Shown here: piece after piece, positions 55,149 to 63,805 of the stretch | Layout of the letters: each line of letters starts with the position of its first letter | How positions within the stretch are numbered: position 1 is the stretch's first letter | NCBI RefSeq assembly: GCF_018309085.1 | Contig: NZ_CP070502.1 | Coordinates: 3,839,001 to 3,903,000 of the forward strand | From: Sporosarcina sp. Marseille-Q4063 | GTDB lineage: Bacteria > Bacillota > Bacilli > Bacillales_A > Planococcaceae | Direction of reading: 5' to 3' | DNA length: 64,000 nucleotides | Made by a program: the position numbers and the translations under genes | The notes under the pieces: generated by a model | Told to the model about the DNA's origin: nothing | The model's database searches: none | The model's input: the letters and a program-made list of their open reading frames with translations, nothing else

Positions 55149-56978
55149 TTGTTGAAACGTTATAGGAGTAGTCTATTTTTGCTTATTTTTGTATTGATGT
55201 TCGGTTTGGTGCTTGTAGCATGTAATGCAGAAAATGGTGACAAAGACACCGAAAAACCAGACGAGACTGAAACTGATGGCACGTCCACTGACGCGGAGGA
55301 CGAAGAAGAGGCAACGGACGGCGAGCCTAAAGAAGGCGGTACCGTAACAGGTGCGATGCATACAGCGCCAGCAGGTATGTTCAACCCTATTTTTTATGAA
55401 GAAGCTTACGAGGCGAACATTCTTGATTTCACGCATGAAGGTCTTACATCACAAAATGAGAAACTAGAATTCATCCCAGGTTTAGCAAAATCATGGGATA
55501 CGAACGAAGACCAAACCGAGATTACATTTACGCTCGAAGAAGGCGTTAAATGGCATGACGGAGAAGAGTTTACTGCGCATGATGTTGTGTACACGTACAA
55601 AGCTATCGCGGATCCTGATTATGTATCTGCAGGCGGAGTTCGTACAAACTATGTAGAGCCGCTTTTAGGCTATGAGGATTATGTTTCGGGAGAATCAGAC
55701 GAGTTTCTCGGTGTTGTAGCGGACAGTGACTACCAAGTTACGTTCAAATTTGCAGAGCCGAATGTAATGCCGCTCTATTACACTGGATTCCCAATCATTC
55801 CTGAACATATTTTTAAAGACATTCCTGTAGCTGACATTCCATCTGCGGATGAATCTACACAACCTAAAAAAGTTATTGGAACGGGTCCATTTAAATTCAC
55901 GGATATGATTGAGCGCGAACAATATTCGCTTGAACGTCACGACGAATATTGGCAAGGAAAACCGCATTTAGACAAACTTGTATGGAAAGTCGTCCAGCAA
56001 TCTGTGATGACTGGTTTACTTGAAAAGGGCGAAATCGACTTTATCGCTGCCCCAGGCGGAATCAATCCTGCGGACTACGATATGGTAAATGATTATGACA
56101 ACATTAAAATCGCTGAACAAGCTGACTTTGGTTACCAACTATTAGGATTCAAGATGAACCACCGTACTGCGGAAGATGTAGCGGGTGGCGTAATTGAACC
56201 GGATAACTGGGTTCCGAACGAAAAAATCGCTGATCCGAAAGTAAGGCAGGCGATTGCATGGGCGATAGACAGAGAAGGACTTGTTGGTAAAGGGCACGGA
56301 GAAGGATTACTTCATGGTCGCGGCCAACCAATCAACTCGCCAATTGCAGTTCAATTCTGGGCGTATGATGAAAATGCCGGAACCAACTACACATATGATC
56401 CGGATAAAGCTGAAGAAATGTTAGATGAGCTTGGGTACGTCGATAAAGACGGTGATGGTTACCGTGAAGATCCAGATGGCGAAAAATGGGTTCTAAACAT
56501 GGAGTATCCAGTTGGAAACGAAATCCGTGAAAGATCTGCGCCATTGATTGTTAAATATCTTGATGAAGTCGGCATCCAAGTCGACCTGCGTCAACCGAAA
56601 GATATGTCAGTCTACGTTGATGGGCTTACAAAAGACAACACAGATTGGGATCTCTATTTGATCGGATGGAGCTTGGGCAGCGCGGATCCAGATCCACTTG
56701 GTCTTTGGGGCATTAAAGATGCTTATAACTTCTCGCGTTGGAACAACCCGAAATCGGATGAGTTGCTCTATAAAGCAATTAAAGCGCCAGAAGCATTTGA
56801 GCAGGATTACCGTACGGAAGTTTACCAGGAATGGCAGAAGTACTTCTCTGAAGATTTGCCGGCATTCCTGCTTTATGCACAAAATAGTATTTGGGCTTAC
56901 AATGATCGGATTCAAAACGTCCAAATCTTGCCGCAAACAATGTACAGAGATTCACATACTTGGTGGGTTAACGATTAA
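55149..56978 (+). CDS. appA: Oligopeptide-binding lipoprotein AppA-type
   Basis: 609 aa substrate-binding lipoprotein. TTG start 7 nt after GAGGGGG, signal peptide with lipobox LVAC (Cys about residue 25), then a long Asp/Glu/Thr linker of about 35 residues. SBP family 5 motifs: LAKSWDTNEDQTEITFTL, GVKWHDGEEFTAHDVVYTY and PKVRQAIAWAIDREGLV. In the C-terminal lobe DKDGDGYREDPDG, an EF-hand-like calcium loop, is common in this group. A perfect hairpin follows before appB. Confidence 0.92.
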   Translation: MLKRYRSSLFLLIFVLMFGLVLVACNAENGDKDTEKPDETETDGTSTDAEDEEEATDGEPKEGGTVTGAMHTAPAGMFNPIFYEEAYEANILDFTHEGLTSQNEKLEFIPGLAKSWDTNEDQTEITFTLEEGVKWHDGEEFTAHDVVYTYKAIADPDYVSAGGVRTNYVEPLLGYEDYVSGESDEFLGVVADSDYQVTFKFAEPNVMPLYYTGFPIIPEHIFKDIPVADIPSADESTQPKKVIGTGPFKFTDMIEREQYSLERHDEYWQGKPHLDKLVWKVVQQSVMTGLLEKGEIDFIAAPGGINPADYDMVNDYDNIKIAEQADFGYQLLGFKMNHRTAEDVAGGVIEPDNWVPNEKIADPKVRQAIAWAIDREGLVGKGHGEGLLHGRGQPINSPIAVQFWAYDENAGTNYTYDPDKAEEMLDELGYVDKDGDGYREDPDGEKWVLNMEYPVGNEIRERSAPLIVKYLDEVGIQVDLRQPKDMSVYVDGLTKDNTDWDLYLIGWSLGSADPDPLGLWGIKDAYNFSRWNNPKSDELLYKAIKAPEAFEQDYRTEVYQEWQKYFSEDLPAFLLYAQNSIWAYNDRIQNVQILPQTMYRDSHTWWVND

Positions 56979-57001
56979 TAATAACTAGAAGGATAGTAAA
57001 T

Positions 57002-57029
57002 GAGAGTATGCCAGAAACGGCATACTCTC
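57002..57029 (+). promoter_or_regulatory. Intercistronic hairpin between appA and appB
   Basis: Perfect 11-bp stem GAGAGTATGCC / GGCATACTCTC with an AGAAAC loop and no T run. Likely protects or partly ends the appA mRNA; the downstream CTCC sequence is close to the appB ribosome site. Confidence 0.75.
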
Positions 57030-57052
57030 CTCCTTCATGGGAGGCTCGTCGT

Positions 57053-58018
57053 ATGTACCAATATATTATTAGAAGAATATTAGTATTTATCCCTATGTTA
57101 TTCGCGTTGTCCATCATTGTATTCGGTTTAGCTAAGGCGGCACCCGGTGACCCATTTACTGGAAAGATTTTAGACCCGAACATAAACCCCGAAGTATATG
57201 AACAGCAACGGGAAGCACTTGGTCTAAACAAACCAGTTCCTATCCAATATCTGAATTGGGCTAAGGAAGTAGCGCAGGGAAACTTTGGTGAGTCAATCAC
57301 ATTTAACGGTCGTTCCGTTCAAAGTTTGATAAAGGAACGAATTTTGAACACCGTATACTTAGGAATTGTCGCATTAGGCATCACGTTAGTTGTCGCAATT
57401 CCAATAGGAATCTATTCTGCCCGGAAACCTTATTCATTATTGGATTACGGTGCAACGACTTTTGGATTTGCGGGACTTGCGATTCCAAACTTTTTCTTTG
57501 GACTTGTTGTCATTTATTTATTATCGATCAAAATGGGTTGGTTTCCAGCGCAAGGAACTTTATCTTCGAATGACCTTTCTGGATTCGCGGAGTTTAAAGA
57601 TCGACTACATCATATGGTCCTTCCCGGTCTAACATTGGGACTGGCTAGTACGGCTTCCTATATGCGCTATATGCGTTCGGAAGTGTTAGATGTACTTGGC
57701 AGCGATTATATTCGAACCGCAAAGGCTAAAGGCATGAGCGACCGTAACGTGCTCTATAAACATACATTGCGCAATGCAATGATTCCTATTATTACACTAA
57801 TGGGGTTTGAATTCGGCGCGATTTTAAGCGGTGCGATTATTACAGAACAAGTTTTTAACTTTCCAGGCTTAGGAACACTATTTATTAACGCGATTACAAA
57901 CCGGGATTATCCTATTGTAATGGCGATAGCTCTCTTATTAGGTGTGGCAATACTCGTCGGAAACTTATTAGCAGATATATTCTATAGTATTGTAGATCCG
58001 AGAATTCGTTATGATTGA
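57053..58018 (+). CDS. appB: Oligopeptide ABC permease AppB-type
   Basis: 321 aa, six membrane segments, with the N-terminal conserved MYQYIIRRILVFIPMLF and the EAA loop YIRTAKAKGMSDRNVLYKH (about residues 220-238). ATG 57053 lies 8 nt after GGGAGG; the frame upstream of it runs through the hairpin. Pairs with AppC in the membrane. Confidence 0.93.
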   Translation: MYQYIIRRILVFIPMLFALSIIVFGLAKAAPGDPFTGKILDPNINPEVYEQQREALGLNKPVPIQYLNWAKEVAQGNFGESITFNGRSVQSLIKERILNTVYLGIVALGITLVVAIPIGIYSARKPYSLLDYGATTFGFAGLAIPNFFFGLVVIYLLSIKMGWFPAQGTLSSNDLSGFAEFKDRLHHMVLPGLTLGLASTASYMRYMRSEVLDVLGSDYIRTAKAKGMSDRNVLYKHTLRNAMIPIITLMGFEFGAILSGAIITEQVFNFPGLGTLFINAITNRDYPIVMAIALLLGVAILVGNLLADIFYSIVDPRIRYD

Positions 58019-58029
58019 GGTGGATATGT

Positions 58030-58953
58030 ATGGTTCAGCCGACTCCGATTGATTCAATGAATGTAGATCCGAACGAAGAAGTGGTTTTAGACCGAAAACA
58101 TAGAAGTCCGCTTCAATTGGCGATGCGACGTTTTCTGAAGAATAAATTGGCGATTGTAGGTCTCGTCGTTTTTTTTCTCATTATTTGTATGGCCGTTTTT
58201 GCGCCATTCTTAACAGATCACGATCCTACAGAACCTAATTTATTATTAGTTGAGCAAAGTCCTAGCAGTGAACATATTTTGGGTACAAACAGTGTGGGGC
58301 ACGATAACTTTTCAAGGTTGCTTTACGGCTCTAGAGTTTCATTAATCGTCGGTTTTAGCGCAATGTCATTCACCTTGATTATCGGGCTTATAACAGGTGC
58401 CGTAGCAGGTTATTACGGCGGGGTGGTTGATAATATTATCATGCGATTAACGGATTTGGTACTTGCTTTACCGTTTTTAGTATTAGCGCTAACAATCATT
58501 GCCCTAATGGAAAAGATTACGATTGGCATATTCGTCACAATCATTGCGATCACCTCGTGGCCAACCTTGACCCGGATTGTAAGAGGAACCTTTCTTTCAT
58601 TGCGGGAGCAAGAATTTGTATTAGGTGCCAGAGCAATTGGTGCAAGCGATACACGAATTATTTTCAAGCATTTCATTCCCAATGCGATTGGTCCAATCAT
58701 TGTTAACGCAACATTGATGATGGCAGCTATGATAATAATTGAATCTGCCTTGAGTTTTATCGGTTTTGGTATTCCGCAACCTACGCCGACATGGGGGAAT
58801 ATGATTTCTGAGGCACAAAGTATTCGTGTACTTCGCTATCATCCGGAAGCTTGGATACCACCTGGTCTTGGAATATTAGTTACTGTCCTTGCGATTAACT
58901 TTATCGGGGATGGACTTCGCGATGCATTCGATCCGAAAAGTGATGGAAGATAA
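58030..58953 (+). CDS. appC: Oligopeptide ABC permease AppC-type
   Basis: 307 aa. An N-terminal cytoplasmic stretch leads into the OppC_N segment (FLKNKLAIVGLVVFFLIICM) and five further membrane helices; EAA loop LGARAIGASDTRIIFKH. ATG 58030 lies 5 nt after GAGGTGGA. Ends with the C-family DGLRDAFDPKSDGR. Last gene of the operon. Confidence 0.93.
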   Translation: MVQPTPIDSMNVDPNEEVVLDRKHRSPLQLAMRRFLKNKLAIVGLVVFFLIICMAVFAPFLTDHDPTEPNLLLVEQSPSSEHILGTNSVGHDNFSRLLYGSRVSLIVGFSAMSFTLIIGLITGAVAGYYGGVVDNIIMRLTDLVLALPFLVLALTIIALMEKITIGIFVTIIAITSWPTLTRIVRGTFLSLREQEFVLGARAIGASDTRIIFKHFIPNAIGPIIVNATLMMAAMIIIESALSFIGFGIPQPTPTWGNMISEAQSIRVLRYHPEAWIPPGLGILVTVLAINFIGDGLRDAFDPKSDGR

Positions 58954-58980
58954 GAACGAATATAAAGAAGCTGAAAATAT

Positions 58981-59026
58981 ACCCCGAGCCCAATCTCTAC
59001 TAAAAGAGTGGTGGAACGGGGTGTTT
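58981..59026 (+). terminator. Probable terminator after appC
   Basis: Outer ACCCCG/CGGGGT and inner CCA..CTCT / AGAG..TGG stems followed by GTTTGC; the T tract is weak. It lies in a frame open to the next gene, supporting a downstream GTG start for that gene. Confidence 0.5.
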
Positions 59027-59053
59027 GCATTAAAACGATCGGAGGGAAATATT

Positions 59054-60073
59054 GTGGACATTACTCGATTAGCAAATGAATATAGGGTTTTTGCAGACGT
59101 AAGTTCAAGCATTTTGTATGAATATCTGTCGAATCAAATTACAGCAGACAGTGAATTACTAAACTTGAGTTCTTTCGCAAGAGAAGGGCAACCTGTTCCG
59201 AATTTGTTGTTTGGCGCTGTTCAGCTCCTGTTATATAAGGGGGTTGAACATTCCTTAAGAGATTATTATCCAAATATGGTAGAACATCCAAAGGATTATG
59301 AAGAATCTTTTTCCCACTTTAAAGATTTTTGTCGAATCTATCGTGAAGAAATTATTTCGCTTTTAAAAGTAAAATTAGTTCAAACAAACGAAGCAAGGCG
59401 GTGCGCATATCTCTATCCCGTATTTTCGCATATTTACAATAAAGCGAATAAACCGATTGCCTTAATTGAAATCGGAACGAGTGCGGGTTTTCAGCTTCTT
59501 TGGGATCAATATAGTTATACTTATCAATCAGAAATCATTTACGGCAATAGTCAATCTGATATTCGTATTCAATCAGAAATTAAAGGGGATAATCGCCCGG
59601 AATTACAAGTGAAAAGTCCGCCAGTCGCTCAAAGAATCGGAATCGATCTACACATTAATGATGTTACAAATGATGAAGACTCTTTATGGTTGAAATCATT
59701 AATTTGGCCGGAGCATGATGCGAGAAGGGGACTCTTCAACCGTGCAGTGAACTGCCTTACCAAAAACAAACATGAAATCAAGTTCATCGAGGGGGATGGG
59801 GTAGAGTGCCTTCTAAAAATCGTAGAACAAATTCCGAATAACGCGGTGATATGTGTTTTTCATACCCATGTGGCAAATCAAATAACGAAAGAAAAGAAAT
59901 TCAAATTACTGGATACCATAAAGAATATTGGGGAGAAAAGAGATGTCTTCCATATCTACAATAATATATGGGATGGAAAGCTTCATCTAGATTATTTTAT
60001 TAACAAGATTGAATATAAAAAAATAGTAGGTGAAACAGATGCGCATGGGAAATGGTTTACCTGGAATCTGTAG
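59054..60073 (+). CDS. DUF2332 family protein
   Basis: 339 aa from GTG 59054, 7 nt after GGAGGG. The open frame extends back into appC but that part covers a terminator-like hairpin. The middle carries IALIEIGTSAGFQLLWD (about residue 140), which looks like a Rossmann methyltransferase motif I (E-x-G-x-x-x-G), and the end has AVICVFHTHVANQIT. I recognise the DUF2332 family; its function is unknown and the SAM-binding suggestion is inference. No clear partner: it follows app but probably has its own signals. Confidence 0.75.
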   Translation: MDITRLANEYRVFADVSSSILYEYLSNQITADSELLNLSSFAREGQPVPNLLFGAVQLLLYKGVEHSLRDYYPNMVEHPKDYEESFSHFKDFCRIYREEIISLLKVKLVQTNEARRCAYLYPVFSHIYNKANKPIALIEIGTSAGFQLLWDQYSYTYQSEIIYGNSQSDIRIQSEIKGDNRPELQVKSPPVAQRIGIDLHINDVTNDEDSLWLKSLIWPEHDARRGLFNRAVNCLTKNKHEIKFIEGDGVECLLKIVEQIPNNAVICVFHTHVANQITKEKKFKLLDTIKNIGEKRDVFHIYNNIWDGKLHLDYFINKIEYKKIVGETDAHGKWFTWNL

Positions 60074-60130
60074 AAAAAACTCATTCAAAAAATGCCCCCA
60101 AACAAGTACGTCTTGTCTAGGGGCTTTCAA

Positions 60131-61081
60131 TTAGTTGTTTACATATTCAATAAACGTTTCAAGGGTTGTAGCCGCTAAAATATTAAACCTTGGGATTTCA
60201 TAAAGATGATCATCTGGAGATGCAGCGCGGTCTTCAGTTGTAAAAGCCATTTTAAATCCTAAATCCTTCACGATATTTATTGTCGAAGGGGAGTATTCAC
60301 CATAGGGATAGGAAAATGCAAGATTTACACCGTTCAAATTGTGAATGCTTTTTTCAATATCCTTCGTTACTTCTTCGTCGATTCTGGAGTTTAAATAAGA
60401 AACCTCTATATTTTGTATATTATTTTCACGTCTATGATAATTATATGTGTGGCTTTGATAGTCAAAAACGTCACATGCCTTAGATAACTCTTTTGTGCTA
60501 AAGTATTGGTCAGATTCTGGGTTGAATGGTTGAACTCTCTTAGTAATGGCTCCAGTAATAAGGAAATTCACGGCGGTAAAATCATATTTCTTCAACAACG
60601 GATAAGCTTCAACAAAATTATCTTTATAACCATCATTGAATGTTAACAAAACACTTTTATCCGGAATATCCATTTCTCCAATCAGAAATAAATATACTTC
60701 CGGTAAAGTTAGCGTTACAAAATCATTATCTTTCAGATAGTTCATTTGTTTTGTAAACTCTTCTTTCGTTACAACCATTGGATTAAGAGCGCCGTCAATA
60801 TAATGCTGTTTACTAATATTGGACTCTTTTATAATGCGGTGATAAGTAAGAACAGGCACTGTTTCAGCCTGTTTTCCCTCAAACGGGAAAGAGCGATTGT
60901 TTTTTTGTGAACCTGTCTTGCAATGATTTAGCGGGAATTGATGATTTTGCGGAAAAAGCCCGGCATGTTCTTTTGATAGTAAATTATAATCTTTAATAAT
61001 GAATATTGTAATAAAGACAAGCGCTCCAAGCAACGTAAAAAATCCAGAAGCGAGTGCTAGTTTAGGGATACGATCCTTCAT
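60131..61081 (-). CDS. Polysaccharide deacetylase-like membrane protein with altered motif
   Basis: 316 aa. One N-terminal membrane helix (ASGFFTLLGALVFITIFII), a linker, then a NodB-type domain: VPVLTYHRI, motif 1 TFNDG (N149-D150) and motif 2 SHTYNYH. Normally motif 1 is TFDDG; the first Asp, the catalytic base, is Asn here, while the metal-binding Asp is kept. The layout recalls PgaB/IcaB enzymes that deacetylate poly-N-acetylglucosamine. The gene starts inside the end of a truncated glycosyltransferase, so it may be a remnant of an exopolysaccharide operon. Confidence 0.82.
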   Translation of the reverse strand: MKDRIPKLALASGFFTLLGALVFITIFIIKDYNLLSKEHAGLFPQNHQFPLNHCKTGSQKNNRSFPFEGKQAETVPVLTYHRIIKESNISKQHYIDGALNPMVVTKEEFTKQMNYLKDNDFVTLTLPEVYLFLIGEMDIPDKSVLLTFNDGYKDNFVEAYPLLKKYDFTAVNFLITGAITKRVQPFNPESDQYFSTKELSKACDVFDYQSHTYNYHRRENNIQNIEVSYLNSRIDEEVTKDIEKSIHNLNGVNLAFSYPYGEYSPSTINIVKDLGFKMAFTTEDRAASPDDHLYEIPRFNILAATTLETFIEYVNN

Positions 61082-61302
61082 GTTACCTTCACATTCATTT
61101 TGGCTAAATCACCGGTCCTTTCCACCTTATTCCAAGTTTGAGGGCGGTAAATATATGTTAACGTTCCATAGATAATAAATAACAAGTTTACCATTCTAAA
61201 AACAAAGATTTCGATCGGAAGAAAAAATTGAATCCTCAACAAATCTACCTTGGAAAATTTGATTCCGTGAAGGGAACTGACATAAATTGGGGTTTTCCAA
61301 TA
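61078..61302 (-). pseudogene. Truncated family 2 glycosyltransferase, C-terminal remnant
   Basis: A 74-codon frame, open from just after a TAG (61303-61305), ends at TGA 61080-61078, overlapping the ATG of the deacetylase (ATGA). Its translation has a hydrophobic block with FFLPIEIFVFR then VNLLFIIYGTLTYIYRPQ, followed by TWNKVERTG, the usual C-terminal layout of membrane GT2 synthases such as PgaC/IcaA. No start codon or catalytic domain is found upstream; two more stops precede. I read this as the end of a deleted synthase gene. Confidence 0.65.
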
Positions 61303-61474
61303 CTATCTTTACTTATTATCTATACGAGTTGAAACCGTACAATATGCATGAAATATCTCGAGAATAGGGGGATAGTTTGTAAAAAAAACATATTTGAGGG
61401 GGAAACCAAATACAGTGAAGAGGAATGTCAATACTCTCGCCTAACAGATAATGTTTTGATTTTATGCCCAAGTT

Positions 61475-61504
61475 AAAAAAAGCACTATAAATTGAGTGCT
61501 TTTT
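61475..61504 (-). terminator. Terminator of the orphan gene at 61.5 kb
   Basis: AAGCACT / AGTGCTT stem with T7 on the minus strand. The stretch 61303-61474 holds nothing that I can identify. Confidence 0.75.
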
Positions 61505-61520
61505 CCTCATAAGTCTGGTG

Positions 61521-61850
61521 TTATTTATTATTATTTAATTCACGTAAAAAAACATCTAATTCCACATTTGATTGAAATTTATAAGCATATCCATAGCAAA
61601 TCGGTCCATTACCAGTGTGGTCCCTCTTGGGGAATTCTAGGAAGGCAGTATTATGATTTAACCCAGTAGATTTTTCTTCTAGTTCTTTATTTTCTTCGAC
61701 TCTTTTTGGATTTAAAACAATTGTAATCTCTTTATTTGGAAGTAAATAAATTACTTCATCGTTTACAATATTTTTAAATTCAACAGCTTTTGATGTTTCT
61801 TTCATCGTTTTGAAATTGTTTAAACCAAAAGTATTTTGTATATTCCCCAT
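61521..61850 (-). CDS. Hypothetical protein
   Basis: 109 aa, no recognised family. ATG 61850 lies 7 nt after GAGGTGAA, so it is probably translated, and a terminator follows. It has no signal peptide or membrane helix. A beta-rich middle (NDEVIYLLPNKEITIVLNPK) and a C-terminal FPKRDHTGNGPICYGYAYKF with one Cys are the only notable parts. The gene is more AT-rich than its core-genome neighbours and sits between two decayed genes, which suggests acquired DNA. Confidence 0.6.
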   Translation of the reverse strand: MGNIQNTFGLNNFKTMKETSKAVEFKNIVNDEVIYLLPNKEITIVLNPKRVEENKELEEKSTGLNHNTAFLEFPKRDHTGNGPICYGYAYKFQSNVELDVFLRELNNNK

Positions 61851-62133
61851 ATTACTATTCACCTCATATTGTATTTTATGCCTTATTCTATTATAGGGTA
61901 TCAATCAGTATCCTGTTAAGTAAAAGTGCGTGAAGATTGATATTTCTTTCAGCCTTATGACTTTAATTATTAACTTTTTTGTTTTTTAAAGGGAGAATGG
62001 CAAAAAATGCATACTGGAGTAACAATCTACGATGGTTGAATTAGGATTGCTAAATTAGATTAGAAGAATAGAATCTTAACAAACTAGAAATGGAAGGAGA
62101 AGAGATTATAACAATTATAGGCGGGAAGATATA

Positions 62134-62448
62134 ATGGTCCAACGCGAATTAAAGGAAGAGGAATTAACATGGATTGTCGAGCAATCATTAAAAACACCAT
62201 ATTATATTGCCGCTAATTTATTCTCAGCGGGGATGTTTTCCGATTATCGTGCCGAAGCTAAAATAGCGAGTGAATCAGTCCCGACATTGACAGTTGTAGC
62301 AGAACATTGGGCTGATGTCGCGAAAACTTTCACCGCAAAAGTTTCCCCACAGTCAAAAGTGGAAATGCTTGGGGGCCACTTGATGTTTTGGGAACATAGT
62401 AGGAAGTTCAATGAACTAATCGAGCAGTTAGAATTAAATATAAAATGA
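62134..62448 (+). pseudogene. 5'-truncated alpha/beta hydrolase
   Basis: 104 codons that match only the C-terminal half of an alpha/beta hydrolase: TPYYIAANLFSAGMFSDYRAE, VPTLTVVAEHWA, and the histidine end MLGGHLMFWEHSRKFNELI. The nucleophile-elbow half is missing and the 280 nt upstream (61851-62133) has stops in all likely frames and no other feature. A fragment without nucleophile cannot be an active hydrolase of this type. Confidence 0.75.
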
Positions 62449-62606
62449 TTTATAGTTACAAACAAACTCAATCATTATCAAGTCGGAATAAAATTTAAGG
62501 ATTCTCCTCGAGTAAAGAGAGTAACTGCCACCGCAATCCAATTACGTTATTATATGACCAATTTCATGTATGATAGAAGGGAAGAATAGTTGAAAGGAAT
62601 TAGTTC

Positions 62607-63749
62607 ATGACTAGAATGCTTTATTTTATTATTATGGTTTCTTTTCTGGATACATTTATCCAGTTGCCAATCATTACACCATACGCCCTACAGTTAGGCG
62701 CATCCAATCTGCTAGCCGGTGGAATTGTGGCAATTTACTCCTTAACAAATATGATCGGTAATATAATTGGCGGCCATTGGATTGACAGATTTGGACGCAA
62801 AAGAATGTTGTTTCTCGGCATGTTAGCAGCATCGATTATTTTACTCCTTTATCCTCTTGCCACAACAGGTGAGCAACTCTTTTTCATTCGATTTCTGCAT
62901 GGATTGGCAGGGGGGGTATTGATACCTGCGGCGTTTGCTTACGTTGGTGATCAAACTAGCAAACGTTCAAGAGGAAAAGCGATGGCGATTACAGGCGCAT
63001 GTATTGGAACGGCGGCTATTATTGGGCCAGCCATTGGCGGAATTATGGCTGCCAGGTCAGAAGTTGAGTATGTATTTGTACTTGTAGCCGTGTTATTTTT
63101 CATCACAACATTATTATTATTGAAATTCGTGAAAGAATCCTTTTCGGAAACGGAAAGAAGTGCGGTTTCTATTAAACACTTTATGCCGCTTTTAAAAGAC
63201 CCATTATTGCTCCAAGCTTCCTTGGCTGCATTTGCATTGATGATCAGTAACGGGACATTGGCATTTGCTCTGCCGTTAAAGGTCGCAGATATGGGCTTGG
63301 ACTCAGAAACGACAGGGCTTTTATTAAGTACGTTCGGCATAGTCGCCTTAATCGTTTTCTTAACACCACTCAACCGCATGTACGACCGGTTTGAGCCAAT
63401 CACTTTGGTCGTCATTGGACTCTGTCTTATCGCATCAGTTCACATCATGCTAAACTTTACAGTGAATTCAACCATCGGCTATCTTCTAATGTGCGTATAC
63501 GGCGTTGGATTTGCATTCGTATTCCCATCGATGAATAAAATCGTGGCAGATGCTTCGTCGAAAATTGATCGCGGAAAAGCATACGGTATTTTTTACGCAT
63601 TCTTTTCTCTAGGCGCAGTAGCGGGCTCTTTCATATCAGGCGCAGCGGCAGAGATTATCGGTTTGCCGTTCTCTTCAAGCGCGACGATTATGCTCTCGAT
63701 AGGATTATTCTTGCTATACTTTTCAAGAAAAACGAAACGAAAATTATAA
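62607..63749 (+). CDS. MFS transporter
   Basis: 380 aa, about 12 membrane segments. Motif A is GGHWIDRFGRKRM (residues about 51-63), with a TM4 region ARFLHGLAGG-like FIRFLHGLAGGVLIP and the TM5 antiporter-type motif GACIGTAAIIGPAIGG. This resembles drug:H+ antiporter DHA1 proteins, but the substrate cannot be told. ATG 62607 follows AAAGGA. Terminator downstream. Confidence 0.88.
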   Translation: MTRMLYFIIMVSFLDTFIQLPIITPYALQLGASNLLAGGIVAIYSLTNMIGNIIGGHWIDRFGRKRMLFLGMLAASIILLLYPLATTGEQLFFIRFLHGLAGGVLIPAAFAYVGDQTSKRSRGKAMAITGACIGTAAIIGPAIGGIMAARSEVEYVFVLVAVLFFITTLLLLKFVKESFSETERSAVSIKHFMPLLKDPLLLQASLAAFALMISNGTLAFALPLKVADMGLDSETTGLLLSTFGIVALIVFLTPLNRMYDRFEPITLVVIGLCLIASVHIMLNFTVNSTIGYLLMCVYGVGFAFVFPSMNKIVADASSKIDRGKAYGIFYAFFSLGAVAGSFISGAAAEIIGLPFSSSATIMLSIGLFLLYFSRKTKRKL

Positions 63750-63750
63750 T

Positions 63751-63803
63751 AAAAGTACCAGATTCACAACAATTATAACTTGTTGGATCCTGGTACTTTT
63801 TTT
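63751..63803. terminator. Terminator after the MFS gene
   Basis: AAAAGTACCAG / CTGGTACTTTT outer stem with inner ACAACA / TGTTGG-type pairing, T7 on plus and A-rich start for the opposing gene. Confidence 0.88.
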
Positions 63804-63805
63804 AG

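Noticed and set aside
58889..59053. N-terminal extension of the DUF2332 protein into appC
   Set aside because: The segment overlaps appC and contains a terminator-like hairpin; GGAGGG is placed correctly for GTG 59054.
61316..61510. 64-aa ORF on the minus strand
   Set aside because: It overlaps the terminator of the gene at 61521-61850, lacks a ribosome site and has no family character.
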